This document shows, one piece after another, positions 1 to 7,530 of a stretch of DNA of 9,281 bases; position 1 is the first letter of the stretch; each line of letters opens with the position of its first letter. Location of the stretch: positions 1-9,281 of the forward strand of contig SOKG01000214.1 of NCBI GenBank assembly GCA_004376205.1, read 5' to 3'. Source of the stretch: Dehalococcoidia bacterium. GTDB lineage: Bacteria; Chloroflexota; Dehalococcoidia; SZUA-161. The translations under genes were made by a program, and so were the position numbers. Under the pieces are notes generated by a model that was not told the origin of the DNA, made no database searches, and saw only the letters and a program-made list of their open reading frames with translations.

Positions 1-45
1 ATCAGCTACCAACGGCATCCGCGGGGTCGGTAGAACCAATTCGGG

Positions 46-54
46 TGTTATACT
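46..54 (+). promoter_or_regulatory. Possible extended -10 promoter element for the broken CoA-transferase gene
   Basis: TGT followed by TATACT forms a TGN-TATAAT-like extended -10 element (TATACT at 49-54). There is no convincing -35 box 17 bp upstream (GTCGGT), which extended -10 promoters can tolerate. Transcription would begin near 61, immediately before the ribosome binding site and the GTG at 73, so the leader would be very short. This is a sequence match only. The gene could instead be read from a promoter to the left of the window. Confidence 0.3.
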
Positions 55-72
55 GGTTGTGGGAGGGGAGGG

Positions 73-789
73 GTGTCTGAGCAAGGGGTGGCGGGTATCT
101 GAGTACTGGACCAGGCCGATGCCAAAGGGGTCTACGGCACAAGGATGCTGGCTGACCTGGGGGCCGATGTTATCAAGGTTGAGCCGCCCGTGGGGAACCG
201 CAGCACCTGTGCCGCCCCCCATGGCTGCTATAAATGCAGGGGGCTTGTCAACTATGACCCTGGCTACCCCCATATGGGAGGCACCGACATCCAAGTGCCG
301 CAGGGCCCGACGGAGGACTGCTGGATAGCCATCTCCGCATTCACCGAGGAGGAGTGGCAAGGCTTCTGCAATGCAATCGGCAACCCAGCATGGACCAAGA
401 GCCCGAAATTCGCTACCCTGACGCAGCGACTCAAGAATGTGGGCGAGCTCGACCAACTGGTGGAGGAATGGACCCGCCAGCACGATCCGTTTGAAGCGAT
501 GGAAATCCTGCAGCGAGCAGGGGTGCCGGCGGGTGTTGATGAGTGCGCTGAGGACCAAATCTACACCGACCAACAGTTGAAGCATCGGGGCTTTATTATA
601 GAGGTCGACCACCCCGCGGCAGGCAAGCACCTCTATGGAGGGCAGCCGATAAAGCTCTCCCAGACCCCAGCGCTTCCCAGCAAGTATGCCCCGCTGCTAG
701 GCGAGCACACCGATGAGATTATGCGAGACATCCTGGGCATGCCCACCGACGAGATCAAGCGGCTGAAGGAAGAGCGGGTCCTTAAATAG
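73..789 (+). pseudogene. CaiB/BaiF family III CoA-transferase, inactivated (nonsense codon plus internal deletion)
   Basis: This is a degraded acyl-CoA transferase (family III, CaiB/BaiF). A GTG at 73 preceded by GGAGG (62-66, 6-nt spacing) opens a frame reading MSEQGVAGI, then TGA at 100-102, then VLDQADAKGVYGTRMLADL. Family members normally read GIRVLD here, so the TGA sits where an Arg codon is expected and fits a single CGA-to-TGA change. The frame continues through the typical LADLGADVIKVEPP motif and then, near codons 41-80, jumps to sequence typical of the C-terminal half (IAISAFTEEEWQGFC, later EVDHP and LGEHTDEI). Only about 238 codons remain, against roughly 390-450 in the family. 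The centre of the large domain, including the catalytic Asp region, is missing. About 24 residues (codons ~58-81) match neither side well. The tail to codon 238 looks normal. A restart at ATG 145 is possible, but the product could not be catalytic. Confidence 0.8.
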
Positions 790-799
790 TGAAAAACCT

Positions 800-814
800 A
801 GGGAAGGCTTCCCT
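800..814. repeat. Short perfect inverted repeat between the two CoA-transferase genes
   Basis: Arms AGGGAAG and CTTCCCT flank one central base (800-806 and 808-814). The repeat lies in the 69-bp gap between the broken and the intact CoA-transferase genes. It is not followed by a T-run on the + strand, so it is not a convincing terminator. It could be a protein-binding half-site pair or chance. Confidence 0.3.
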
Positions 815-858
815 GTGGCAGGGCACCAGGACGGGGACTGGAAAGAAGGTGTTTGACA

Positions 859-2034
859 ATGACAGCGGCTCTCGAGGGAACAAGGATACTCGACATGGCT
901 TGGCTCGGCCCCGGTCCATTCTGCTCAACCCTTCTCGGCGACCTGGGCGCTGAGGTGATAAAAATCTACGAAGCTCGACCTGAACGCCGTGGCGGACCTG
1001 TCATGTTTATATTCTCCAATTTGCCCGACTTCCCCGGATGGCGGAACTGCAAGACCATGGGTCTCGATCTGAAAGCCGAGGAGGGGCGTGGCATATTCTA
1101 TGATCTGGCCAGGACTGCTGACGTGGTGATGGAGGGTTTCAGGCCTGGAGTCATGAAGCGTCTGGGGGTCGACTACGATACCATTAAGAAGGTCAACCCT
1201 CGGATCGTGTATGCTTCGCTAACAGGCTATGGGCAAGAGGGGCCCTACCGAGATGTCGTGGGGCATGACATCAACTATCTGTCTATCGGTGGCCTCCTAG
1301 GCATGACCGGGCTTCCCGGCGGGCCTCCTGTCATTCCTGGTACAGTGCTAGCGGACTTCGCTGCCGGCGGAATGTCCGCTGCCGTCGGGATTCTGGCGGC
1401 ATTAACGGCTCGAGGGAGGACCGGCAAGGGGCAGTATGTGGATGTCTCTTTGACAGATGCAGTGGTGGAACTAACCTCTTTGCAGATAATCCCCTATCTA
1501 ATCATGGGCATAGTCCCCAAAAGGGGCGAGACAATGCTCACCGGGGAGTGGCCTTGGTACAATGTATATGAAACAAAGGACGGGAAGTACATTAGCATCG
1601 GCGCTCTCGAACCCTGGTTTTACGCCAATCTATGTCAGCTTCTCGGTCGGGAGGATTTCATCGAGCACCAGTATGCAGAAGGCGAGAAGCGTGAGGAGAT
1701 TTTCCGGTATTTCAGAGAGACCTTCCTGACCAAGAACCGAGACGAGTGGGTGGAAATCCTGCGACGGAAGGATACCTGTGTTGCCCCCGTTTACTCCGTT
1801 GACGAGCTGGTCTCTGATCCGCAGCTCATCGCTCGTGGGATGATTACTGAAGTGGATCACCCAACCCTGGGCCGCATAAAACAAGTTGGCTCCATGATGA
1901 AGCTCTCAGAATCGCCGTTTCAGGTAAGGAATTGGAGCCAGCGATTTGGGCAGCACACAGAGGAGATTCTAACAGGTCTGGGATATTCCAAAGAGGACAT
2001 CGACAGGCTGAGGGAGATAGAAGTAATCGGCTAG
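859..2034 (+). CDS. CaiB/BaiF family III acyl-CoA transferase
   Basis: Full-length family III CoA-transferase (391 residues), a cytoplasmic enzyme that moves CoA between an acyl-CoA donor and a free carboxylic acid through an aspartyl-CoA anhydride. Visible landmarks are GTRILDMAWLGPGPFCSTLLGD at the N terminus (the Rossmann-type start), GLDLKAEEGRG, DVVMEGFRPGVMKRLGVDY, IVYASLTGYGQEGPY, and the catalytic-Asp region GTVLADFAAGG. In that region D166 matches the position of Asp169 of formyl-CoA transferase by motif. TGKGQYVDVSLTDA follows, and the C-terminal ARGMITEVDHPTLGR is typical. The start at ATG 859 is preferred because AAGGTG (846-851) lies 7 nt upstream; an in-frame TTG at 853 would be too close to it. 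The gene lies 69 bp after the broken paralogue and converges on the remnant at 2222-3000. The substrate cannot be read from sequence. The FldA/HadA enzymes that serve 2-hydroxyacyl-CoA dehydratases belong to this family, so a link to the opposite-strand cluster is possible. Confidence 0.93.
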   Translation: MTAALEGTRILDMAWLGPGPFCSTLLGDLGAEVIKIYEARPERRGGPVMFIFSNLPDFPGWRNCKTMGLDLKAEEGRGIFYDLARTADVVMEGFRPGVMKRLGVDYDTIKKVNPRIVYASLTGYGQEGPYRDVVGHDINYLSIGGLLGMTGLPGGPPVIPGTVLADFAAGGMSAAVGILAALTARGRTGKGQYVDVSLTDAVVELTSLQIIPYLIMGIVPKRGETMLTGEWPWYNVYETKDGKYISIGALEPWFYANLCQLLGREDFIEHQYAEGEKREEIFRYFRETFLTKNRDEWVEILRRKDTCVAPVYSVDELVSDPQLIARGMITEVDHPTLGRIKQVGSMMKLSESPFQVRNWSQRFGQHTEEILTGLGYSKEDIDRLREIEVIG

Positions 2035-2041
2035 GTCTTTA

Positions 2042-2107
2042 TCTCGGAGATGTACCGAGAGGGAATCAAACGATTGAAATAGTGGGAGCTTGTTTAATGG
2101 CGCTCCC
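2042..2107. other. Two hairpins after the CoA-transferase gene; weak terminator candidates
   Basis: Eight bases after the CoA-transferase stop codon, TCTCGG (2042-2047) pairs with CCGAGA (2055-2060) around a 7-nt loop. A second hairpin pairs GGGAGC (2084-2089) with GCTCCC (2102-2107) across 12 nt. Neither is followed by a run of T on the + strand, so a classical intrinsic terminator is not supported. They may still end or stabilise the transcript. Confidence 0.3.
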
Positions 2108-2158
2108 GTGAGCCCTGTTCTTTGCGCGTTGTACGTTGCTCTCTGCTCCTTCGCACTC

Positions 2159-2205
2159 ACGATATTGCGACTACTGGTATGACAGAGCGCCCAGATTAAT
2201 ATCGT
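2159..2205. repeat. 8-bp inverted repeat downstream of the surface-protein remnant
   Basis: ACGATATT (2159-2166) and AATATCGT (2198-2205) are perfect inverted arms separated by 31 bp. On the - strand they begin 17 nt after the stop codon of the remnant at 2222. No T-run follows, so the terminator role is uncertain. The rest of the 187-bp gap (2035-2221) shows no gene. Confidence 0.3.
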
Positions 2206-2221
2206 ACGTGACAGAGGTTAC

Positions 2222-3000
2222 CTAGTTCCTTCCAAGCTCATAGCTATACGTAACGGCGGCCACGTTGAAGAAGTAGTCCGCCTTTGGCTCCATTTCCGTT
2301 TTGAAGGCGAGTATGACGTAGGATAGAGTCCAAATGTCCACGTCCGTGTGCAACCGTATGTCCGCTTCCGTATCACTGCCAACGGAGTCCAGAATCTGGA
2401 ACGTGTCGATGTCCAAGCCGCGCTCTCCGTTAGTTGATTTCGCGCTGATTACGTTCCACCACTCGCCATTGGGGTCCGACCCATTAGGATCATGCAGAGT
2501 AGTGTCGGGACCAGGAGAGGGGAACGCTGGTACGGACCCCCCTTTGAATTGAATGTAATCCTCCACCCACACCTGATCTCCCTCACCCACGAAGTACGTC
2601 ATCTTGCCTTCGACCGTGCCCTCAGGGGGGTAGAAATCAACGAGGCTGAAGTCCACATCCTGATACTGGTCGATATAGAATGGGAACCCATCGGGATTGG
2701 TAACGGGGTCATATGGATTGTGGATGGGGTCATAGAGATAGAACTGGTGGGCGGTCTCAGTCGGGCTCTCGTAGAGGATGATCAACGACCAGCCGGAGTA
2801 GCATACATGTCCCGGGTACGGTTGGCTATCGTCTTTTCGCGTGGAATCGATGCCCCGAACAGCGTATTCGCCGTTGCCAGTGGGGACGGCGTAGTCTGCG
2901 ATGATAGGAGTGTACATGCCGATGCCGGTAATGTCGCCGGTCACATCCGCGAAAGAAGCGTAGAACCAGCCCCAGTCAGAGTCATCCTCGCTGGAGGGGC
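2222..3000 (-). pseudogene. 3' remnant of a secreted/surface protein gene, 5' end missing
   Basis: The open frame runs upstream to 3082, but its first 27 codons are simply the ferredoxin gene read in a second frame. Protein-like sequence of a different character starts at about 2980 (EDDSDWGWFYASFADVTG). About 255 residues remain, acidic and rich in D, G, Y, P and W, with the pattern YSGWSLIILYESP followed by FYLYD, a MTYFVGEGDQVWVEDYIQFKG stretch, and an end segment containing DIDTFQIL and DIWTLSYVILAFKTE. I associate this pattern with DUF3344-like beta-rich domains of exported surface proteins of Chloroflexota and archaea; the match is from memory and uncertain. There is no signal peptide, no credible start codon and no ribosome binding site, so it is best read as a 5'-truncated fragment. 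Internal Met codons exist but lack obvious Shine-Dalgarno sequences. Composition differs sharply from the neighbouring metabolic enzymes. Translation by readthrough from the ferredoxin would need a frame change. Confidence 0.65.
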
Positions 3001-3231
3001 TTAAGGATGCGCCTCCACATATTTGTAGACCTCGATGGCAAAGCGAGGGCACATCCAGGCGCAAATCCCGCAGGCATTGCACTTCTCAGGATGGGCAAAG
3101 GCGGGTAGAAGATATCCCCTGGGGGTGAATTTGTCACCCGGCACTTCAATGCATCCCCTCGCGCAGAATTCGGCGCAGTAGTTGCATCCCTTACAGATCG
3201 CCTCGTCGATAACTATCTCACCCTTGGCCAT
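3001..3231 (-). CDS. 2[4Fe-4S] ferredoxin (2-oxoacid oxidoreductase delta-type)
   Basis: A 76-residue dicluster ferredoxin. The first CX2CX2CX3C set is C13, C16, C19 and C23, and the second is C51, C54, C57 and C61 followed by Pro. The first set lacks the usual Pro after its fourth Cys (CARGC) and carries an extra Cys at 27. The spacing between clusters is longer than in clostridial ferredoxins and resembles the delta subunits of 2-oxoacid:ferredoxin oxidoreductases (PorD/KorD/VorD type), with the usual IVIDE start and AIEVYKY end. Start at ATG 3231 has GGGGGAAAG immediately upstream. The gene begins 58 bp after the dehydratase subunit and is probably the last of the cluster. Its likely role is to carry low-potential electrons to the dehydratase/reductase or its activator (inference from context). 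No oxidoreductase alpha/beta/gamma genes are nearby. Its stop codon is immediately followed by the surface-protein remnant. Confidence 0.9.
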   Translation of the reverse strand: MAKGEIVIDEAICKGCNYCAEFCARGCIEVPGDKFTPRGYLLPAFAHPEKCNACGICAWMCPRFAIEVYKYVEAHP

Positions 3232-3289
3232 CTTTCCCCCTAACAGTGACTTAAGGTGGTATTCAGTCTCATCCAGTGCGCCTTCTGCG

Positions 3290-4609
3290 CTATGCGGCCG
3301 ACCTCTTATTAGCGTCCACCATCTCCATGAAGGCGTCTATCCGGTTCTTGGTCTCAGCTTCCGAATAGGTCTGGAGATCGATGATGTCGCTTTCCATGAA
3401 CATCACAGGCAGCCCTGGATAATGGTCCCGGATCACATTCCTCACCAATATCTGGCCCATGGTGGAAGCCCTGCAGGAGCGCGTGATATGCATCACCACG
3501 CCATCGATGCTGTAATCCCTTATCCGTTCCAAGTGCGCCTGGGCCAGAGGAGGGATTCCCCCGGCCTCCTGGCCCTGCCGCTGCAGAGAGGTGTTTCGTT
3601 CAAAGGCCCGCAGGGCGATGACCTCTACCGGATCGGAGACATCAGGTGGTATTTCAAAGGGCTCGGGGACCATGTACGCTGTCTCGGCGGCGAAGACGGC
3701 CCCGTAGTCTAGAAAGTAGTCGAGTATATACATGCTGTGCCAGGGGGGCAGCCCCACGCCCCAGAGCAGGCGGTACTTTTCCTCGCCGATCGCCCCTATC
3801 TTGTTATCCACCCTCTCCTTGAGCTCCTGGTAGAGCCCCTTGTAGAAGTCCAGGGTCATCGGGTCGGTGAGCAACATGTGATGTGGGACAAAGAGGACGA
3901 AGTGGTCCTGGGTCGACATCGGACAGGGGATAGCCTTCCTCAGCTCGTAAGCCTCGCGCCACCACCATCTCGTCTCCTCCACCTGCCTTACAATCGCCAT
4001 CAGGCGGTCGTAGTCCATCTTCTTGCCCGTTTGCTCCTCCAGGAAAGCGATAAGCCCTCTCAGTTCCTCAGCCATGTAGCGAACGGAGTGCTCCTCTATG
4101 GCATCCATATTGGCATCGCTGGGAGGCATGAGCACATCCATGTTGTAAATGGGGGTGTCCTTGTAGCGCCCCAGAGCCTGGTACCACTTCCAGCGGGGAT
4201 CACAACCCATGCTGCACCCCAGGAGCATGTCCGGCTCGGGCATGCCGCCGTCAGGGGCATCCGGGGGAACGCCTCCCAGCTCACGGCGCAGCGCATCGAA
4301 GCCTATGCCTACTTGTGTATAGCCACAGAGCAGGTCAGAGTACCCTTCAGCTCGCGCTTTCTCCATATAGGGCTCGGCCTGCCTCTTGACCGCGCAAAGC
4401 CCGGCGTAATTCTCGGTGTAGACCTGCACGATATCCATGGCTGCCAGGATCTCCTCGTAGTTACACATCACCATGCAGTAGGCTACTTTTCGCTTCTCCT
4501 CCTTGGCCTGTTGGGCCTCCTGGTACATGCGCTTTACTATAGCGCGAATCTTCCCCGCAGACTCCGTGGATTTGCGGGAACTGGTCTTTTCCCTGACCTC
4601 TTGTGTCAT
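3290..4609 (-). CDS. 2-hydroxyacyl-CoA dehydratase / benzoyl-CoA reductase BcrB-like subunit
   Basis: One half of a 2-hydroxyacyl-CoA dehydratase (HgdA/HgdB) / class I benzoyl-CoA reductase (BcrB/BcrC) type enzyme; each subunit usually binds a [4Fe-4S] cluster that takes part in ATP-driven one-electron chemistry. The 439-residue product is of usual BcrB length. Landmarks: KVAYCMVMCNYEEILAAMDI (C45, C49) near the N terminus, LLGCSMGCDPRWKWYQ (C132, C136), the helical middle segment ending in YELRKAIPCPM, and near the C terminus ITRSCRASTMGQ (C379) and MESDIIDLQTYSEAETKNRIDAFME. The last two are strongly BcrB/HgdA-like. Start is placed at ATG 4609, with a GAGGGAG/GAGGT ribosome binding site overlapping the upstream stop codon (stop at 4615-4617). 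A longer in-frame start at 4672 would overlap the upstream gene by 58 nt and is unlikely. Tight spacing implies translational coupling with the BcrC/HgdB-like gene. Whether it reduces an aromatic ring or dehydrates a 2-hydroxyacyl-CoA cannot be decided here. Confidence 0.9.
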   Translation of the reverse strand: MTQEVREKTSSRKSTESAGKIRAIVKRMYQEAQQAKEEKRKVAYCMVMCNYEEILAAMDIVQVYTENYAGLCAVKRQAEPYMEKARAEGYSDLLCGYTQVGIGFDALRRELGGVPPDAPDGGMPEPDMLLGCSMGCDPRWKWYQALGRYKDTPIYNMDVLMPPSDANMDAIEEHSVRYMAEELRGLIAFLEEQTGKKMDYDRLMAIVRQVEETRWWWREAYELRKAIPCPMSTQDHFVLFVPHHMLLTDPMTLDFYKGLYQELKERVDNKIGAIGEEKYRLLWGVGLPPWHSMYILDYFLDYGAVFAAETAYMVPEPFEIPPDVSDPVEVIALRAFERNTSLQRQGQEAGGIPPLAQAHLERIRDYSIDGVVMHITRSCRASTMGQILVRNVIRDHYPGLPVMFMESDIIDLQTYSEAETKNRIDAFMEMVDANKRSAA

Positions 4610-4614
4610 GACCT

Positions 4615-5766
4615 CTACTCCCTCTTTTTTGCCTCTACCGTCTCCAGAAAGGCCTCGATTCTGGTCTTCCATTGCGCCAGCGGGGGCATGATGTAGTCAT
4701 CCTCCAGGTAGAGCACCGGGAACCCCAGGCCTTCCATGTAACCCTTGATCTCAGGAGCATCAAGCTGATAGGTGTCACAGAAGCGTATGGCATAGAGCAA
4801 TACCCCCTGGACACCCCAGTCACGTGCATAGTCCTCCAGATAGCTGAAGCGCTGGGCAACCTTGCCCGGACGGTAGGTGCAGGGGCAGGTGATCCCACCC
4901 AGGTAGCGTGCGGCCAGCCCAGTGAGTGCTCCCTCCGCCAGGTCCACGTCCTCCCAGAAAGAACGGCTGCCGGTGCACAGGTCGTCCATGACCACCCTCG
5001 CCCCGGAGTCCTCCACCAGCCGTATCATGGCCACATCGTCCACCTCACTGCCCACAACGAGGAGCCGGGGCCTACCATCAGAGCCTGGGCTCCTGCTGCG
5101 CACCTCGGCAATGACATCCTTCAGCAGGTCATTAAATTCCTCGACAGGGATGGTCATCCCCGCCACCAGCACCCGGGTCACCTCGACGCCGGAGATCAGT
5201 GGCGGCTCCGCTTTTCTCAGCTCATAGAGCTCCCGCAGGAGAGCGCGACTGCGGTTGTGAAGGCCAATGGCTGCCGCCAGGGCTTCCCCAGAGGCCGAGC
5301 GCCCAAAGAAGCGCTCCAGGCTCTCCTGGAAATCCTCCAGCTCCTTCTGGAAGTACTCGAAAGAGGCCTGATGGGTCATATGAGGAACGGTTATGCAGTG
5401 GCTGTAGGGCGGCTTGAGGTGGTATTTCCAAATATCATATACGCGGTGCATGGCGTCACACGTATGGGGGATGACCACTCCAGAGAAGAAATCGTACTCT
5501 CCACCCAGCGCAAGGTCAAAACAACTGCGCACGTAGGGACACATAATGGTTTCCAGGTACTGATCCACCTGCTTCAGAGGCCTTCCTGCCCCACCCTGGA
5601 TGCGGTAAGGTACCAGGTCCAGAGCCGTCAACAGCTCCACCGGGGTATAACAGCAGAGATAACCTACAACCTTCTTACCCTGAGCCGCCAGCTCCTTTGC
5701 CCTCAACCCCCGATGCTCATATAGTTCCTGGGCCAAAGCCAGACCCTGCTCAGGCGTCTTAGCCAC
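4615..5766 (-). CDS. 2-hydroxyacyl-CoA dehydratase / benzoyl-CoA reductase BcrC/HgdB-like subunit
   Basis: Partner subunit of the dehydratase/reductase, 383 residues from the chosen start. Visible family features are KKVVGYLCCYTPVELLTALD (C38, C39), IMCPYVRSCFDLALGGEYDF (C76, C82), GVVIPHTCDAMHRVYDIW (C103), VVGSEVDD and VVMDDLCTGSRSFW in the second domain, CPCTY (C294, C296), and FCDTYQLDAPEIKGYME (C330) followed by VLYLEDDY and LAQWKTRIEAFLE. C38/C39, C76, C103 and C330 lie in the regions where the family places its cluster ligands. Two GTG starts are possible. The one at 5766 has AGGAAGG 8 nt upstream and is preferred; the one at 5811 gives 398 residues but has no ribosome binding site and lies about 16 nt from the predicted transcription start. 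The gene stops 5 nt before the BcrB-like partner. No activator ATPase (ASKHA type) gene is present in the window. Confidence 0.9.
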   Translation of the reverse strand: MAKTPEQGLALAQELYEHRGLRAKELAAQGKKVVGYLCCYTPVELLTALDLVPYRIQGGAGRPLKQVDQYLETIMCPYVRSCFDLALGGEYDFFSGVVIPHTCDAMHRVYDIWKYHLKPPYSHCITVPHMTHQASFEYFQKELEDFQESLERFFGRSASGEALAAAIGLHNRSRALLRELYELRKAEPPLISGVEVTRVLVAGMTIPVEEFNDLLKDVIAEVRSRSPGSDGRPRLLVVGSEVDDVAMIRLVEDSGARVVMDDLCTGSRSFWEDVDLAEGALTGLAARYLGGITCPCTYRPGKVAQRFSYLEDYARDWGVQGVLLYAIRFCDTYQLDAPEIKGYMEGLGFPVLYLEDDYIMPPLAQWKTRIEAFLETVEAKKRE

Positions 5767-5833
5767 AAAATCAACCTTCCTGTCGTAGATGACCCTTAGA
5801 ATATTGAACACCTAGGGGTAGGCGTTCGCTACT

Positions 5834-5862
5834 ATTCTAAGACAGTTCCAGAGTTTTATCAA
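5834..5862 (-). promoter_or_regulatory. Sigma70-type promoter for the dehydratase pair
   Basis: On the - strand, TTGATA (5862-5857) and TAGAAT (5839-5834) are separated by exactly 17 bp (5856-5840). Transcription would start near 5827. The promoter lies in the 135-bp gap (measured to the GTG at 5766) between the CoA-transferase stop codon and the dehydratase gene. It suggests that the dehydratase pair and ferredoxin can be transcribed separately from the upstream genes. The -10 hexamer is identical to that of the promoter at 8663-8691. Confidence 0.6.
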
Positions 5863-5901
5863 ATCGTCTGTTGAGAGCGCTATCGCTGGCGATTCCCACC
5901 A

Positions 5902-7431
5902 TTAGGGCCAGAACATCTTGCGGGCTTCCTTCCTCAACTCAGCTCGGGAATCGGGATGAGCAATGGCAATAAGCTCCTCAGCCCGCTCCTTATGGCTCTT
6001 CCCCGCAAGAGAGGCAATGCCATGCTCCGTGACCACGTAGTCGGCGAATTGACGTGGTATGGTGACCAGGGAGCCCTCGGGCATCTGGGGTACAATCGTG
6101 GAACTGCCGCCGAAGGCAAGGGAGCGCAGCATGCTGATTGCCCGCCCGCCCTTAGCCATAAAGGCACCCAGGTGGAAATCGAGCTGCCCTCCGGGACCAT
6201 TGACTAATCGAGGGCCAAACTGGCTCTCACAGGTTATCTGACCTGTGAGGTCGATCTGAAGAATGCTGTTTATGGAAACCATGTTCTCATTTTGGGCGAT
6301 GACCGTGGGGTTATGGACGTATTCACAGTCATACATCTCAATAAGAGGGTTGTCGCTCATCCAGATGTATTCTTCCCAACCGGCGCCATCCAAAGCGGTA
6401 TAAATCGCCTTTCCCGGGTGAAGGGTCTTCCTCTTCCCATTAAATACCCCTTGCCTTATCAATTCGGGCTGGCCCCAGGCCGACATCTCGGAGTGGATTC
6501 CCAGGTCCTCGTAACCATCGAAGAGCCCGACTCTTGGCAACCACGTAGTCGGCCTGCCGGCACCGATCTCGATGGTATCGCCATCCTTGATCAGTTCCCT
6601 CACGTATCCCGCCATGACCTCGGCCTCGGGATAAGGGTCCTCCATTCCCATAACCGCGGTGAAAAAGTCGGGGCTCAGTATATCCATCAGTGGCCCCATC
6701 AGATTGTATCCCCGCGCAGTGTACTCCGGCTCATGCTTGTTAGCCTTTGTCATAGACACTATCCACTCTTGCTGCTTTTTCTCGTCCTTGACTGTGTTGA
6801 GGATAAGTTCTTTGATCTGCTCATCGGTGACCCGAGCGGTTGGCGCCTCGACAAAGTAATCAACCTCCGATACGTGAATAAGATTGCTACCCCGATAAGG
6901 GTAGACCATGTTCTCATCTACCTCGGCGATGACAACCTTGGCCCTCTTGGCATAGCTCTTCTTGTTCCATAAATGGGGCCCAAAACTGCAGAAGCCATGT
7001 TTATCTGGAGGGGAAACAGCGGTTATGAAGACGTCGATGCCTCTTCCTCCATGCATCCGCTCCTCATCGCAGAGCTTCGGCCGGAGGGACATGAGACACG
7101 GTATGAAGGAGCATACCTTGGCATCATGCGACGGGCGCCCCATCGCTCCGAGGAAGTGTATAGCACCAACGAAGAAGTTCTCCTCACAGCCCGGTTGAAG
7201 CCAGCCGGGGTCGAGCGAGGGGGCGTTGATCTCGAGATACACGTTTCTCAGCTCGTCCTTGCGCTTCCCCAGGGCGGCAGGGACTGCTGTAGAGTGGGCA
7301 AAGGGCAAAGCAACTCTATCCCCCGACTTGACAACCTTAGCCGCCTCCTCAGCCGAGACCAGTTTCCTCTTGTAATCCTCTTTCCAGTCCTTCCTGTACT
7401 GCCTGTACTCGGTGATGTGTGGAAATCTCAT
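5902..7431 (-). CDS. Acetyl-CoA hydrolase / 4-hydroxybutyrate CoA-transferase family protein
   Basis: A 509-residue CoA-transferase of the acetyl-CoA hydrolase/transferase family (Cat1/AbfT-like), which moves CoA from acetyl-CoA or a similar donor to a carboxylate through a glutamyl-CoA intermediate. The N-terminal half has the family start (SAEEAAKVVKSGDRVALPF) and the stretch FITAVSPPDKHGFCSFG. The C-terminal half has IEIGAGRPTTWLP, a variant of the usual GIGxIP loop, then LGIHSEM with E315 as the expected catalytic Glu. It continues with GPGGQLDFHLGAFMAKGG and VVTEHGIASLAGKSHKERAEELIAIAHPD. All main elements are present, so it should be active. It is longer than AbfT (about 440 residues), with extra sequence at about 1-20 and 205-260. 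ATG 7431 is preceded by GGGAGG with 6-nt spacing. It follows the cysteine-rich gene by 99 bp and probably supplies the CoA ester for the dehydratase. The substrate is unknown. Confidence 0.9.
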   Translation of the reverse strand: MRFPHITEYRQYRKDWKEDYKRKLVSAEEAAKVVKSGDRVALPFAHSTAVPAALGKRKDELRNVYLEINAPSLDPGWLQPGCEENFFVGAIHFLGAMGRPSHDAKVCSFIPCLMSLRPKLCDEERMHGGRGIDVFITAVSPPDKHGFCSFGPHLWNKKSYAKRAKVVIAEVDENMVYPYRGSNLIHVSEVDYFVEAPTARVTDEQIKELILNTVKDEKKQQEWIVSMTKANKHEPEYTARGYNLMGPLMDILSPDFFTAVMGMEDPYPEAEVMAGYVRELIKDGDTIEIGAGRPTTWLPRVGLFDGYEDLGIHSEMSAWGQPELIRQGVFNGKRKTLHPGKAIYTALDGAGWEEYIWMSDNPLIEMYDCEYVHNPTVIAQNENMVSINSILQIDLTGQITCESQFGPRLVNGPGGQLDFHLGAFMAKGGRAISMLRSLAFGGSSTIVPQMPEGSLVTIPRQFADYVVTEHGIASLAGKSHKERAEELIAIAHPDSRAELRKEARKMFWP

Positions 7432-7530
7432 CGCTTGCCTCCCTTTAACTATCGTCTCTATGTTAAGAACTATTACCCCTAAAAATCGGAACAGCCGCCT
7501 TTTTCAATCTTAGAAGGGCGGACGCGTTAT

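Noticed and set aside
59..328. Frame-shifted + strand open frame over the broken CoA-transferase
   Set aside because: It is the wrong frame. The CoA-transferase motifs are all in the frame of 73 and 145.
3737..4696. A 319-codon + strand open frame
   Set aside because: It lies antisense to the BcrB-like gene. Its sequence is rich in H, L and R, as expected for the reverse strand of a real gene, and it matches no family.
4672..5724. A 350-codon + strand open frame
   Set aside because: It is antisense to the dehydratase BcrC/HgdB-like gene, whose protein motifs and ribosome binding site are clear. The + strand translation has no recognisable motif.
6292..6972. A 226-codon + strand open frame
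   Set aside because: It lies wholly antisense to the acetyl-CoA hydrolase family gene, with no own ribosome binding site or motif.
7432..7530. Possible promoter (TTGAAA with TTTTAG) ahead of the acetyl-CoA hydrolase family gene
   Set aside because: The -10 match is poor. The gene is more simply read as part of the transcript from the promoter at 8663-8691.
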